Assembly: GCA_964468345.1 (NCBI GenBank)
Contig: CAYXVZ010000002.1
Location: 209,205 to 273,204, forward strand
Length of the DNA: 64,000 nucleotides
Direction: 5' to 3'
Origin: DALYLB01 sp964468345
Lineage (GTDB): Bacteria > Acidobacteriota > Blastocatellia > RBC074
Made by a program: the position numbers and the translations under genes. This document shows positions 1-8,907 of the stretch, one piece after another (the stretch's first letter is position 1; each line of letters opens with the position of its first letter). Under the pieces are notes generated by a model, which saw nothing but the letters and a program-made list of their open reading frames with translations, made no database searches and had not been told where the DNA came from.

Positions 1-3000
1 GAAGATCACGGTGCGGTTATCCCGGAATTCGCGCGCGCTGTACCAATCGCTCCAGTTCTGGGTTGTGTAATTGAGATCGATGCCGCCGACGCGTTCGAGC
101 TGTTCGCAACCCGCCGGAATCGGATCTTCGATCATCAGGTATTGATTGCGCGCTCCCTGAACGCGCAGCCGCGAAACGATCAGGTCGCCCGATCGGATTT
201 CCCCGGTCAGTGGCTCGATCGTCCAGCGGGGAGTGCCGTTCGATTCGGTCACCTGCAATCGCAGGTATTCGCGGGTCAGTTTCAATTCCTGCGTCGCCTG
301 CGCGGCAGTGTCTTCCTGTTTGGTGAAATAATCAATCATCGCCGATGCATACAACTGCCCGGCGCCGCGTTTGACGAAACGGATCTGATTCGTCCCGCTC
401 ACGGCGGCCGCCTTTCGCTCGATGACGAAGCTCTGCCCGCCGGTCACATCCGCCATCGTCATCCGCCGCGCCAGCACCTGTTCGCCATTCAGATAAACTT
501 CGACCGAATAGTCGGGAGAAAGCTCGCGGCTGACTTTCAGATAATCGGTCAAGCCGAAGATCGCGAAAGCCGTATGTTTGGTGGATTCCCAGTAATAGCC
601 ATTGCGGCGCGTCGCGGTAAGCCAGCGCGCGGCTTTTGACAATAAGGAGCTTTGCGGATTCATTTGCGCCAGGGCCTTGATTGCGAAGGCCGTGGCTTCG
701 AGATCGTTATTTTCGAGGTAATCGAGCATCGGCCGCCGTTTCGATTCCCAATGCGCGTCGAATTCGTTTTGGCGAACGGAACGCTCTAGATCATCCGTCA
801 AGGTTCGGGCCCGTTTCCCATCGTTGATCGCTTTGAGGGAAAGCGCGAGCAGGGCCTTTCCATAGGGTTGCAATTCGCCCTGTTTCGCGAACAGGTCATT
901 GATATAGCGCGCTTCCGGTTGTCCGCTGGTCGTGAAGGCATAAACAAGATATGCCTTCGACTCCGGATCGACGGGTTTGTTATCGATCTTCCCCGCATCC
1001 AGAATCTGCCGAACCCGGTCGCGTCCCTGATCCAGGCTATAGGTATTGATGCCATAGCCGGCCTTGCGCGCCATCGAGAGTCCATCGACGACATAGGCGG
1101 TCATGAATGGATCGGTCTTGTCATCCTTCCACCAGCCCCAGCCGCCATCGTCGTGTTGCAGGCTGGCGAGCCGATCGAGCCCTTTCTGGACTTTTCGCGC
1201 AAGATCATTCGAGGGACGAATCGAAGTCGTCTTCACTTCCTTCAATGCCTGCGCGACGATCACATTCGGCAGGAAGCTCGACATGGTCTGCTCTGTGCAT
1301 CCATACGGATAACTCGTCAGATAATCCAGCGCGCCGAACATCGCGCCGGCGACGGAGGGAGATGCTTCGATGCGCAAGGTGCGCGCGGTTGCATTGGCGT
1401 TGGCGGGCAGGTCCAGCGTGAAGGATTTCTCTTCGTTCTCACTGCTGATGGTCAAAGCACCGCCTCTTGTTTGTTTGAGTCCCAGCGGAACCACATTGAT
1501 GGGCAATTCGATGCCATCGGATTCCGTATTCGTTTTTGCCGTTGCGAGCAGGCTGATCGGTCCCACCTGGGAGGCGGAGATGCGCCAGTCGATTCGCTGT
1601 TCGCCATTTTGCGCAATATTGACGGTGCGCTGCGGCTGATCGATCAGTCTCGCGCCGGTCACCTGCAATTCGACCTGCGCGGCCTTCTCAGCATTCAGAT
1701 AGTTGTGAACGATGCCGGAAACGGTGATCGTGTCGCCCTCGGTCATAAAGCGCGGCGTTTCGAGCCGCAGGATCAGATCCTTGCGCGAAAGCACACGTAC
1801 CTTGTTCGAGGCGACTTTCAGATCCGTCGTGACCGCGCGCGCCGTCGCCCGCCATGTCGTGAGGTTGTCGGGCAACTGCAATTTCACGTTCGCCTTCCCG
1901 TCCGGCCCGGTCACAATATCGGATTGCCAGAATGCCGTGTCCTTGAATTCCTTGCGAATCTTGGGCTCGACGAGCTGGTTTTCGTTTTTGAAGTCCGCGA
2001 GTTGATAGGGCTTTTTGGTCTTCGCGATATCGAATTGTTTCGCGCCGGAATACCCGGTGAAGCTGTATGTGGCCGAGAACGTCGTATCCACGCTCTTATA
2101 CCGACGGCCATAAAAACTTCGCCGGATGTCTTCCACGGTTTCCGGACGGATGCTGTAGATCGCTTCATCGACAATCCCCAGGCTAACTTCGACGCCAGCG
2201 GCCGGCGAGCCGTCCTGATTGCGCGCGTACACGGTATAAGAAGCCGGATCGCGCGGCTTGTATTCCTTTTTATCGGGGATGATATCAAGCTTCAGGAATT
2301 TATCGGCGGCCGGCACGGAAAGGGACTTGTCGCTCAAATACATTTCGCCGTCTTTCACATAACAGACGGTCAGATAAATGTTCGGCACATAGCGCGCATC
2401 GATCGGCACGTCGATCATCACAGCGCGCCCGCCCGCATCCACCCGCCACTCTTTCATCACAGAACTCATCTCCGTCGTGACCAGCAGGTGCGAGTTGTCG
2501 GTCGGCAGCATGGCCAGAACGTGCGCGGTTTCGCCGGGCTTATAGGTCTTTTTATCAGCGATCAGCTTGATCGACATCGAATCGGTCGCGGCAAAATCGG
2601 CCCAGCGGTTATTGCGATCGGCCGCCCAGAGATAACCGCCCGCCGAGACGATATCGCGGCCGTTTTCGCGAATGAGCGTGCGAATCTCTATGCTGCCCTG
2701 AGTTGGAACGCGCCAGGTGAATGTGCCCTCGCCCTGCGCGTTGGTCGTCACTTCGCCCGAGCCCAGGTCCCGCTCACGAAGCTTGAATTCATAGCGGTTC
2801 CATTTGTCCTCGCCCTCTTTTTCGATTCGCTCGTACTTTCGCTCGATGAACTGCAGGGTGAGCTTGGTCGAAACCGGCTTCCCTTCATAATCCGCGGTCC
2901 GCACCTTGATGCGGGCGTTATCGCCTTCATAGACGACATAATTTTCCGCTTCGGCAAAGGCGACAATGCTGCCGCGGGTTCCGACGAAACTAGCCCGCCC

Positions 3001-4770
3001 GGACATCTGCCGGCGCGATGAATCGGTGACTTCGACTTCGACGCGGTATTCAAAATCGAAGGGCTGCTTGGAATCCGCCCTGGGCACGTCGAAGGGAATA
3101 TCCAGGCGTCCCTGCGCATCCAGGCGCGCATCGCCTTCTTTGACCATATCGTCGCCATAGCCATATGCGCCTTCGCCGTCCTCATCGCTTTCGCCGGGTT
3201 CGATACCGTCAGATTCCTCTTCGCCATCGCGCCACCAGTGATAATAGCGGGATCGATAGATGTAGTAGTGCACATCGGCATTCGCGACGGGCGCGCCGAA
3301 AAAGTATTTCGCCTCGACGCTGAATTTCGTTTTTTCGCCGGTGGGAACATAGGGCTTGGCCGCCGATACGCGAACCTTGTATTCGGGCTTCTTATATTCG
3401 GCGACTTCGAAATAACCGCGGGCTTCGCGCTGGCCGAGTTTGGCAATAATGGAATAGCTTCCGAGCGGCGCGGTGGCCGCGATCTCGACTTCCCCGCTGA
3501 AAGTGCCTCGCGGCGAAAGCGTGACTTCTTTTTCAAGCAGCTTGCCTTCGTTGGGATCCGTGATCGTCAACTGGATGGTCCGCTCGGCGGGCAATTCATA
3601 GCCGCCCTCGCCGAGCACCCGCAGAATGCCTTTGTAAAATACCTTCTGATTGGGCCGATAAACGGGACGCTCGGAATAGATATAGCCGGTCAATTCCCCG
3701 GGCCCCTGTTCGCCTTCGCCTTCAAAATTTCCGAAATAATACTGGTCCAGATCCGATACGGCAAAATGCTCGCCGCGTTTGGCCATCACCAGCACCGGCT
3801 GCGGATCGACTTCGGCCAGCGGCTCTTCTTCCGTGTTTCGCGCGGCTTCCGCGTCCTGCGTATTTTGCGTCGCGGTCCGGGCTCCGTTGCGCGGCAGGTC
3901 GATTTTCAGGATGCCGTTTTTGTCCGTCGTTCCCCTTGTGATCGTTTTCTTCGTATGAACGATCTCGACCCCGGCATTGTCAAGCGGGTTGCCGGATTTC
4001 CGATCCACGACATAAACCAGCATCTGCCCGCTGCGCGAAATCTTGTTGACCATCGTGATGTCGGTGGCGATGGCGATGGTGTAGGCGCGCAGCGTGCCTT
4101 CAGACCCGGCATGCGAGGCTTCGACAAGATAGACGCCGGGATCGCGCTTGCCGAGTGAAATCATCCGCGAATCGTATTCGTTTTCGAGCGGGGCCAGGAT
4201 CTGCCGCCACGAATCGCGAATCGTCAATTGATCGGAGTTGAGCAGCGGGATGCGCGCAAAATCGGCCTGATTAAGAGAGATCTGCTCGCCCGATCGAAAT
4301 TTATCATTGAATGCGGTGCGGGATTCGCGCCGCAGCTGGCCGCGAAAATATCCTTTGACCGTGCGATAAACCGATCCCTTGAAGGCGCGGAGTTTTTCAA
4401 GAAAGTTTGGCTTGCGATCGACGGTTGCGGCGACTTCGGCGACGCCGCTTTGATCCTCTTCGCCCATTCGATGCGGATCATTGAGCTGCCTGAAAAACCG
4501 AGCCGGGTCATTGACCTGATACACGCGAAAATCCAGGCTCTCAATGCCCTGATAGTTGATCCAGATGCGCGTCTTTTCCGTCGTGCCGTACGCGCGATTG
4601 GTCGAGAGCGAGAATTTCGGTTTGACCGCTTTGGGACTGGCCTGTGGCGAGGCGGCGGGCGCGGCCGGGCGCTCTTCCTGCGCGCGCAGCCGTATCGACG
4701 CGAAAGAGAAAGCCGAAAGAAAGATCAACAGACAGATGCCAATGGTCGAAAGGCCGGTTTTCAGTTTCAT
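1..4770 (-). CDS. Alpha-2-macroglobulin family protein (C-terminus cut by window edge)
   Basis: Large envelope protein predicted to trap proteases in the periplasm; 1590 codons are visible and the frame stays open to the window edge. I read the reverse strand directly. It begins with a hydrophobic signal or anchor (about residues 6-25) without a clear lipobox, followed by MG2-type modules, a bait-region domain (motif GIVDEAIYSI), and the A2M domain with TTWRATARA near residues 950-1000. The thioester motif PYGCTEQ is intact, with Cys1158, and is followed by the alpha-helical thioester domain. The last visible residues (REFRDNRTVIF) match the receptor-binding-like end of bacterial A2Ms, so probably only about 100-150 residues are missing. 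A Glu/Asp/Gly-rich insert lies near residues 510-550. It starts 6 nt after the DUF1175 gene stop, so co-transcription is likely. The family call is secure; its substrate is unknown. Confidence 0.95.
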   Translation of the reverse strand, partial: MKLKTGLSTIGICLLIFLSAFSFASIRLRAQEERPAAPAASPQASPKAVKPKFSLSTNRAYGTTEKTRIWINYQGIESLDFRVYQVNDPARFFRQLNDPHRMGEEDQSGVAEVAATVDRKPNFLEKLRAFKGSVYRTVKGYFRGQLRRESRTAFNDKFRSGEQISLNQADFARIPLLNSDQLTIRDSWRQILAPLENEYDSRMISLGKRDPGVYLVEASHAGSEGTLRAYTIAIATDITMVNKISRSGQMLVYVVDRKSGNPLDNAGVEIVHTKKTITRGTTDKNGILKIDLPRNGARTATQNTQDAEAARNTEEEPLAEVDPQPVLVMAKRGEHFAVSDLDQYYFGNFEGEGEQGPGELTGYIYSERPVYRPNQKVFYKGILRVLGEGGYELPAERTIQLTITDPNEGKLLEKEVTLSPRGTFSGEVEIAATAPLGSYSIIAKLGQREARGYFEVAEYKKPEYKVRVSAAKPYVPTGEKTKFSVEAKYFFGAPVANADVHYYIYRSRYYHWWRDGEEESDGIEPGESDEDGEGAYGYGDDMVKEGDARLDAQGRLDIPFDVPRADSKQPFDFEYRVEVEVTDSSRRQMSGRASFVGTRGSIVAFAEAENYVVYEGDNARIKVRTADYEGKPVSTKLTLQFIERKYERIEKEGEDKWNRYEFKLRERDLGSGEVTTNAQGEGTFTWRVPTQGSIEIRTLIRENGRDIVSAGGYLWAADRNNRWADFAATDSMSIKLIADKKTYKPGETAHVLAMLPTDNSHLLVTTEMSSVMKEWRVDAGGRAVMIDVPIDARYVPNIYLTVCYVKDGEMYLSDKSLSVPAADKFLKLDIIPDKKEYKPRDPASYTVYARNQDGSPAAGVEVSLGIVDEAIYSIRPETVEDIRRSFYGRRYKSVDTTFSATYSFTGYSGAKQFDIAKTKKPYQLADFKNENQLVEPKIRKEFKDTAFWQSDIVTGPDGKANVKLQLPDNLTTWRATARAVTTDLKVASNKVRVLSRKDLILRLETPRFMTEGDTITVSGIVHNYLNAEKAAQVELQVTGARLIDQPQRTVNIAQNGEQRIDWRISASQVGPISLLATAKTNTESDGIELPINVVPLGLKQTRGGALTISSENEEKSFTLDLPANANATARTLRIEASPSVAGAMFGALDYLTSYPYGCTEQTMSSFLPNVIVAQALKEVKTTSIRPSNDLARKVQKGLDRLASLQHDDGGWGWWKDDKTDPFMTAYVVDGLSMARKAGYGINTYSLDQGRDRVRQILDAGKIDNKPVDPESKAYLVYAFTTSGQPEARYINDLFAKQGELQPYGKALLALSLKAINDGKRARTLTDDLERSVRQNEFDAHWESKRRPMLDYLENNDLEATAFAIKALAQMNPQSSLLSKAARWLTATRRNGYYWESTKHTAFAIFGLTDYLKVSRELSPDYSVEVYLNGEQVLARRMTMADVTGGQSFVIERKAAAVSGTNQIRFVKRGAGQLYASAMIDYFTKQEDTAAQATQELKLTREYLRLQVTESNGTPRWTIEPLTGEIRSGDLIVSRLRVQGARNQYLMIEDPIPAGCEQLERVGGIDLNYTTQNWSDWYSAREFRDNRTVIF

Positions 4771-4776
4771 GAAGGT

Positions 4777-5631
4777 CTATTCCAGTATTTTAAGCCGATA
4801 AAAACCGAGAAAATTTCGATTCTCTTCCACGGGACGCCATTGCCGATCGGGGTGCCGGTCCAGCAATGCCAGGCGCAATAGCTTGATTTCTCCCGGCGCC
4901 CCGCGGTCGCCCGATCCCGTGTGATATACGACCCAGTCTCTTTCGCGTTCTGCGCCCTGTTGCGGTTGACCGAGAAAGATCATGACGTGATAGGGAAATT
5001 TATGCGCGTCCGGTCGATGGAAAAACAGCAGGTCGCCAGGTTGCGCCTCTCGCCGATCCCGGGAAACGAATGCGGCATTGTAATTCTTGAGCGTTCGCGC
5101 GTCCGCGAAATCGGAAAACCTGCCGGCATCGAGATCGCCTTCTTCAAAAGCGCCATAATCCGCGCGAAAAAGCTTTTCGCCGAGCGGGCTGCGGTCCAGC
5201 GTATACGCACGGATTTCCGGCGCGATGGGCACATAGCCTTCGCCCTGCGCCTGATACCATAGCCGATCATGCCGCCGCAGCGTTTCGCGCCAGGCGAATC
5301 GAACCAGTCCCGCGCAATCCCGTTGGTCTGCGTTCCAGGCGTCGCTCAGGCGGTAATACTGCATCTCCGCAATGAACGTAAACCAGCGGCGAAAATTCTG
5401 CCGGTCTTCATAACTTCGCAGTTCAGCCGTGTCGGGGATACCGTCTTCATCGGAATCGCCGCAAAATCGGCATTTCTCTTCCGCAGGTTTTGGCGCCGAC
5501 CGAGCCGTCGTTTCGAGGCCCGCCTGCGACGCGCGACTGCATCCCGCAATGAGCACGATGACCAGCAAGAAAAGAGGCAGCAACCGGCCTGAATGCGAAG
5601 TTGGATCTGAACTGCATCTTCTGCAATCCAT
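4777..5631 (-). CDS. DUF1175 (YfaT-like) lipoprotein, NlpC/P60-like fold
   Basis: A 284-residue envelope protein. A hydrophobic stretch (residues 18-30) ends in the lipobox IAGC with Cys31, so it is probably a lipoprotein. A short linker carries CRFC and a DxDxDG calcium-binding-like loop (GDSDEDGIPDTAE, about residues 58-70). The core has a Cys in RDCAGLVRF (Cys106) and a downstream His in FPYHVMIF, the Cys/His pair expected of papain-like NlpC/P60 enzymes. In E. coli, yfaT (DUF1175) is the neighbour of the A2M gene yfaS; the same pair is found here with only 6 nt between the genes. The enzymatic substrate of DUF1175 is not established, and involvement in A2M maturation or peptidoglycan remodelling is inference. 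No clear Shine-Dalgarno precedes the ATG, so a slightly later start is possible. Confidence 0.88.
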   Translation of the reverse strand: MDCRRCSSDPTSHSGRLLPLFLLVIVLIAGCSRASQAGLETTARSAPKPAEEKCRFCGDSDEDGIPDTAELRSYEDRQNFRRWFTFIAEMQYYRLSDAWNADQRDCAGLVRFAWRETLRRHDRLWYQAQGEGYVPIAPEIRAYTLDRSPLGEKLFRADYGAFEEGDLDAGRFSDFADARTLKNYNAAFVSRDRREAQPGDLLFFHRPDAHKFPYHVMIFLGQPQQGAERERDWVVYHTGSGDRGAPGEIKLLRLALLDRHPDRQWRPVEENRNFLGFYRLKILE

Positions 5632-5662
5632 ATTGAAGCAGAATCGAGGAGTAAAGGGTCAT

Positions 5663-5691
5663 TTGTTATCTGGCGCGATAAGTACTATACC
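5663..5691 (+). promoter_or_regulatory. Candidate sigma-70-type promoter for the two-component operon
   Basis: TTGTTA and TATACC are separated by 17 nt in the 134-bp divergent gap, about 75 nt before the histidine kinase start. The match is moderate and untested. Confidence 0.4.
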
Positions 5692-5765
5692 AAACTCCGT
5701 TCGATTTATGACACAGGATTTTAGCGGGCTACAATAAGGGCGGCGCTTCGTTTAAAATTTCAACA

Positions 5766-6674
5766 ATGCGGATACAGAGCAATCGAAAATCAGTCTATTA
5801 CTTTGCCGCGCTGGGCGGATGCCTGGTGGCGCTCGCGATTGCGCTCAACATCGGCTGGATCGTCCTCAACCTGCGTCAATTCGCGCTACTCATTTTCGGC
5901 GTCATCTTTTTCGCGTTGATCATCGCTGGCGTCGTCCTCAACACAATCTTCCTGATCCGGGAAATTCGGCGGAACGAGCAGCATGACAGTTTCATCAATG
6001 CGGTCACGCATGAATTGAAAACGCCGATCGCCTCGATTCGTCTCTATCTCGAAACCCTGATGACGCGCGAAGTCGACGAAGAGAAGCGGAAAGAATTTTA
6101 CCGGATCATGCTCGAGGATAACGATCGGCTGCTGCACACGGTTGAGCAGGTGCTTCGCGCCAGCCGCACGGGCCACCGGTCGCGGCAACTGCACCAGAGC
6201 GTAATCGATATGCCGGAATTGGTTCGGGAATGCCTGGCCCTGGCGCGCACGCGCACGCACCTGGATGAAAAAGCGCTGCGTTATGTCGACTGCCTGCAGG
6301 AGGGCGAGAAAGCCCTGGTCCGCGGGGATGTCGATGAATTGCGCGCGGCGGTGTCGAACCTGATCGACAACGCAATCAAATATTCGCACGAAGAGATCGA
6401 TATCGCGGTGGAGGTTTCGACCTGGGATCCAAACAAGGTTTCCGTCCGCGTCATCGACCGCGGAATCGGCATTCCCAGGCGGGAAATCAATCAGGTGTTC
6501 AAACGTTTTTATCGGGTCCCGATCCGGCTGCAGAATAAGATCAAGGGAACGGGGTTGGGCCTGTTCATCGTTCGGTCCGTCATCAACAAGCACGGCGGGA
6601 AAACATTTGCCGAGAGCCGCGGCGAAGGCCTCGGCAGCACGTTCACCATTCAACTTCCCAGAATAAGCGAATGA
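5766..6674 (+). CDS. Sensor histidine kinase, two-component system
   Basis: A 302-residue inner-membrane kinase. Two hydrophobic segments (about 12-35 and 38-63) form a hairpin with almost no periplasmic sensor, so it may sense within or near the membrane. The H-box FINAVTHELKTP places the phospho-accepting His at 82. The N-box (NLIDNAIKYSHEE), G1 (DRGIGIP), F-box and G2 (GTGLGLFIV) are all present, as in complete HisKA/HATPase_c kinases. It overlaps the response regulator by 4 bp (ATGA), which implies translational coupling. There is no HAMP or PAS domain, and the stimulus is unknown. No Shine-Dalgarno is obvious before the ATG. Confidence 0.93.
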   Translation: MRIQSNRKSVYYFAALGGCLVALAIALNIGWIVLNLRQFALLIFGVIFFALIIAGVVLNTIFLIREIRRNEQHDSFINAVTHELKTPIASIRLYLETLMTREVDEEKRKEFYRIMLEDNDRLLHTVEQVLRASRTGHRSRQLHQSVIDMPELVRECLALARTRTHLDEKALRYVDCLQEGEKALVRGDVDELRAAVSNLIDNAIKYSHEEIDIAVEVSTWDPNKVSVRVIDRGIGIPRREINQVFKRFYRVPIRLQNKIKGTGLGLFIVRSVINKHGGKTFAESRGEGLGSTFTIQLPRISE

Positions 6675-7384
6675 GCAAAATATTGATTGTCGAGGATGAA
6701 AAGCACCTGGCGGAAGGTTTGCGCTTCAATCTTGAGGCGGAGGGCTTTCAGGTGGAAATCGTCGGGGATGGCGAGACGGCTGAGACGCGGCTGTTGAAAT
6801 CGCCGGCCAGTTACAAGGCCGTCATTCTGGATATTATGCTGCCCGGAAAAGACGGATTCGAGGTTGCCGCGGAACTGCGAAAGGCCGGGCAGTTCGTCCC
6901 GATCCTGATCCTCACCGCCCGCAGCCGCCCGGACGACGTGCTCAGAGGCTTTGAAGCCGGCGCCGATGATTATCTGCCCAAACCCTTCGAGCTTCAGATT
7001 CTGCTTGCCCGCCTGAAAGGATTGCTGCGACGGCGCGACTGGTTTGAAATGCAGACCCAGACAGCTCCCACGGAAAGCGAGTTTCGTTTTTCAGGAAAGA
7101 CCATCGACTTCAACAAGCTGGAACTGCGCACGCCGGAACGCGTCGTCAAACTGACGCTGATGGAGGGGGACCTGCTGCGTTATATGATCAAACACGTCAA
7201 TCAATCCGTCTCTCGCAAGGCCATCCTCGAAGAGGTCTGGGGCTTGCATGAAGACACGGACACGCGGGCGATCGATAATTTTATCGTGAGATTGCGGAAA
7301 TATATCGAGGATGATCCAGCCGCCCCGATGCACCTGCAAACCGTTCGCGGCATCGGCTATAAGTTCGTTCCCGTGCCCAAGTGA
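6671..7384 (+). CDS. OmpR-family response regulator
   Basis: A 237-residue DNA-binding regulator and cognate partner of the kinase it overlaps. The N-terminal receiver has the acidic pair in VEDE, the phospho-acceptor Asp54 (VILDIMLPGKDG), a conserved Thr (LTARSRP) and Lys (YLPKPF). The C-terminal winged helix (about 145-235) has the usual recognition-helix and wing pattern (RAIDNFIVRLRKYIE, TVRGIGYKF). Length and domain order are typical for the family. Target genes are unknown; the upstream divergent A2M/DUF1175 operon is a possible target by position only. Confidence 0.95.
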   Translation: MSKILIVEDEKHLAEGLRFNLEAEGFQVEIVGDGETAETRLLKSPASYKAVILDIMLPGKDGFEVAAELRKAGQFVPILILTARSRPDDVLRGFEAGADDYLPKPFELQILLARLKGLLRRRDWFEMQTQTAPTESEFRFSGKTIDFNKLELRTPERVVKLTLMEGDLLRYMIKHVNQSVSRKAILEEVWGLHEDTDTRAIDNFIVRLRKYIEDDPAAPMHLQTVRGIGYKFVPVPK

Positions 7385-7407
7385 AGCAGGGTCACCTGCG
7401 GCAGGAA

Positions 7408-7490
7408 GTCAAAAGGCAAAGGGCAAAGATCAAAAGGCAAAAGGAAACGATTTCCTTTTGCCTTTTGATCTTTGCCCTTTGCCTTTTGAC
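7408..7490. repeat. Perfect 83-nt hairpin, 40-bp stem with 3-nt loop
   Basis: The two 40-nt arms are exact reverse complements around CGA. Each arm is a run of imperfect 7-mers (CAAAAGG, CAAAGGG, CAAAGAT, CAAAAGG, CAAAAGG). It fills most of the gap between convergent genes and could serve as a bidirectional terminator or mRNA 3' stabiliser, but it is far longer than an ordinary terminator. Confidence 0.9.
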
Positions 7491-7499
7491 GTTCTTCCC

Positions 7500-8513
7500 T
7501 TATTCGTCGATCTCTTCTCCCTCTTCCTTCTCCTTGAACCGCTTCAGCTTCATATTCAATGTCTGCACACGGAGCCCAAGAAGGGCGGAGGCGCGAGTCT
7601 GATTATTATTCGTCTGCCGGAGGGCGGTTTCGATCAGATTCCGCTCGAATTCCTCAACCATTGCCGGCAGGTCGATGCCGCTGGTGGGAATGGATTTCAA
7701 TGCGGCATAGCGAATGCGGGACGGCAACAGCGTTTCATCGATCTGTTGCGGCGGCGTGCTCTCGATCGAACTTTCGAGCGCGGCCTCCAGTTCATCGATA
7801 TTCCCTTCCCAGGAATAATCGCAGAGCATCTTCATCGCCCCGGGGCTGATCTGATGCGGTCCCTTGTTCAGTCGCTTGACGATCTTCTCCGCCAAATGAC
7901 GAGCCAGATAAGGAATATCCTCGCTTCTCTCGCGCAACGGTTTGATCGTGTAACTCGTCGATCGCAACAGTTCGACCAGACCATAACCGATGCGATTCTC
8001 AGAGGTCATCTGCTGCGGATTGCATTCGGTCGCAAAGATCAGCCGGGGGCCTCCCTGCTTCCCGGAATTCGACCGCCATCGCTGCTCTTCGATGTGCGCC
8101 GCAAACCGTTGCTGCAGCAGCGCCGGCAACCGGGTCAATTCGTTGATATAGATCGTGCCGTTTTCACAGGTTTCGATCATTCCCCGCGGTCCGAACAAAA
8201 GCGAATGCAACGCCTCGCTGTCCAGGCTGTGCGCATTGACGGCGAAAAACGGCTGCGACCAATTCTGCCCCGCCTGATGCAGGACGCGCGCAATTTTCTC
8301 CTGCCGCAACCCCCGCTCTCCGATCAGGAGCGTCGGCTGTCGCTGAACCGCCTGAACACTGATGAATTGCTTCAACGAAGACACATTCGTGCTCACGCCG
8401 ATAAAACACTCATACTGATCCAACGGAAATACTCTGGGCACTCCCACCAAGGTCAATGCCGGCCGTGGTTCTAGGGCGGGACGTACTGCTGTTTGTTCCA
8501 TGCTGGTGGCCAT
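7500..8513 (-). CDS. Degenerate sigma-54-type AAA+ regulator with Fis-type HTH
   Basis: A 337-residue cytoplasmic protein aligned with the central and C-terminal domains of bacterial enhancer-binding proteins. The Walker A position reads GERGLRQE (about 65-72) instead of GESGTGKE. The loop that normally carries GAFTGA is replaced by LFGPRGMIETCENG. Walker B is GTIYINEL, with Asn for the usual Asp. Sensor/arginine-finger-region sequences remain (PLRERSEDIPYLA), as does the C-terminal Fis-type HTH (NNNQTRASALLGLRVQTL). Without GAFTGA and a normal Walker A, sigma-54 activation by ATP hydrolysis is unlikely. It more probably acts as a sigma-70 regulator or co-regulator (inference). A GGGAG-containing purine stretch precedes the ATG. 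The residues before about 35 match no sensory domain I recognise. Confidence 0.85.
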   Translation of the reverse strand: MATSMEQTAVRPALEPRPALTLVGVPRVFPLDQYECFIGVSTNVSSLKQFISVQAVQRQPTLLIGERGLRQEKIARVLHQAGQNWSQPFFAVNAHSLDSEALHSLLFGPRGMIETCENGTIYINELTRLPALLQQRFAAHIEEQRWRSNSGKQGGPRLIFATECNPQQMTSENRIGYGLVELLRSTSYTIKPLRERSEDIPYLARHLAEKIVKRLNKGPHQISPGAMKMLCDYSWEGNIDELEAALESSIESTPPQQIDETLLPSRIRYAALKSIPTSGIDLPAMVEEFERNLIETALRQTNNNQTRASALLGLRVQTLNMKLKRFKEKEEGEEIDE

Positions 8514-8907
8514 TCTCTTTCTTCTCCCTGTTTCCTGCTTTTACGTTCTCTCTGATCGAGAAACTATCAAGGATTTAATAGTTAACGGAATCATGACTCA
8601 ATGCACGTAAAACAAATGCTGTGCCAGGATCGAAAAACAGCAAATGTAAGAAAAACCTGTGAATTTGATCAGGACCCGGTGATCGAGAGATCAGATTTTT
8701 GTCCGGTTTCGGGATCCGTAAGTCTCGAAATTGAACTCTTACGAATGCAACAATTCTGATTACGTAGTTAGTAGGCAAAAGTTCCTCTAAATTATTTATC
8801 TTGTATGACTTTGAAAAAGAGAAGGCCAAAAGAAAATAGACGAAGAAACATGTCCAAATTCTTTTGGCCAACCGTGGAAAGTGTTCTCTTTTTTTGTAAA
8901 AGGAGTC
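8514..8907. other. AT-rich 394-bp intergenic region
   Basis: Clearly AT-richer than its surroundings and located upstream of the degenerate AAA+ regulator. I see no tRNA, no convincing gene and no long repeat. A small TGATC-GAGA-GATCA hairpin followed by a T run lies near 8672-8702 and could belong to a short RNA or leader. A 98-codon frame beginning at TTG on the minus strand has no ribosome binding site and I do not call it. Confidence 0.5.

Noticed and set aside
868..3021. A 717-codon open frame on the plus strand
   Set aside because: It is antisense to the alpha-2-macroglobulin gene, whose frame carries recognisable domains and the thioester motif. The plus-strand product has the Arg/His-rich look of a shadow frame.
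8575..8871. A 98-codon minus-strand frame with a signal-like start
   Set aside because: TTG start, no Shine-Dalgarno, AT-rich non-coding character and no recognisable fold.
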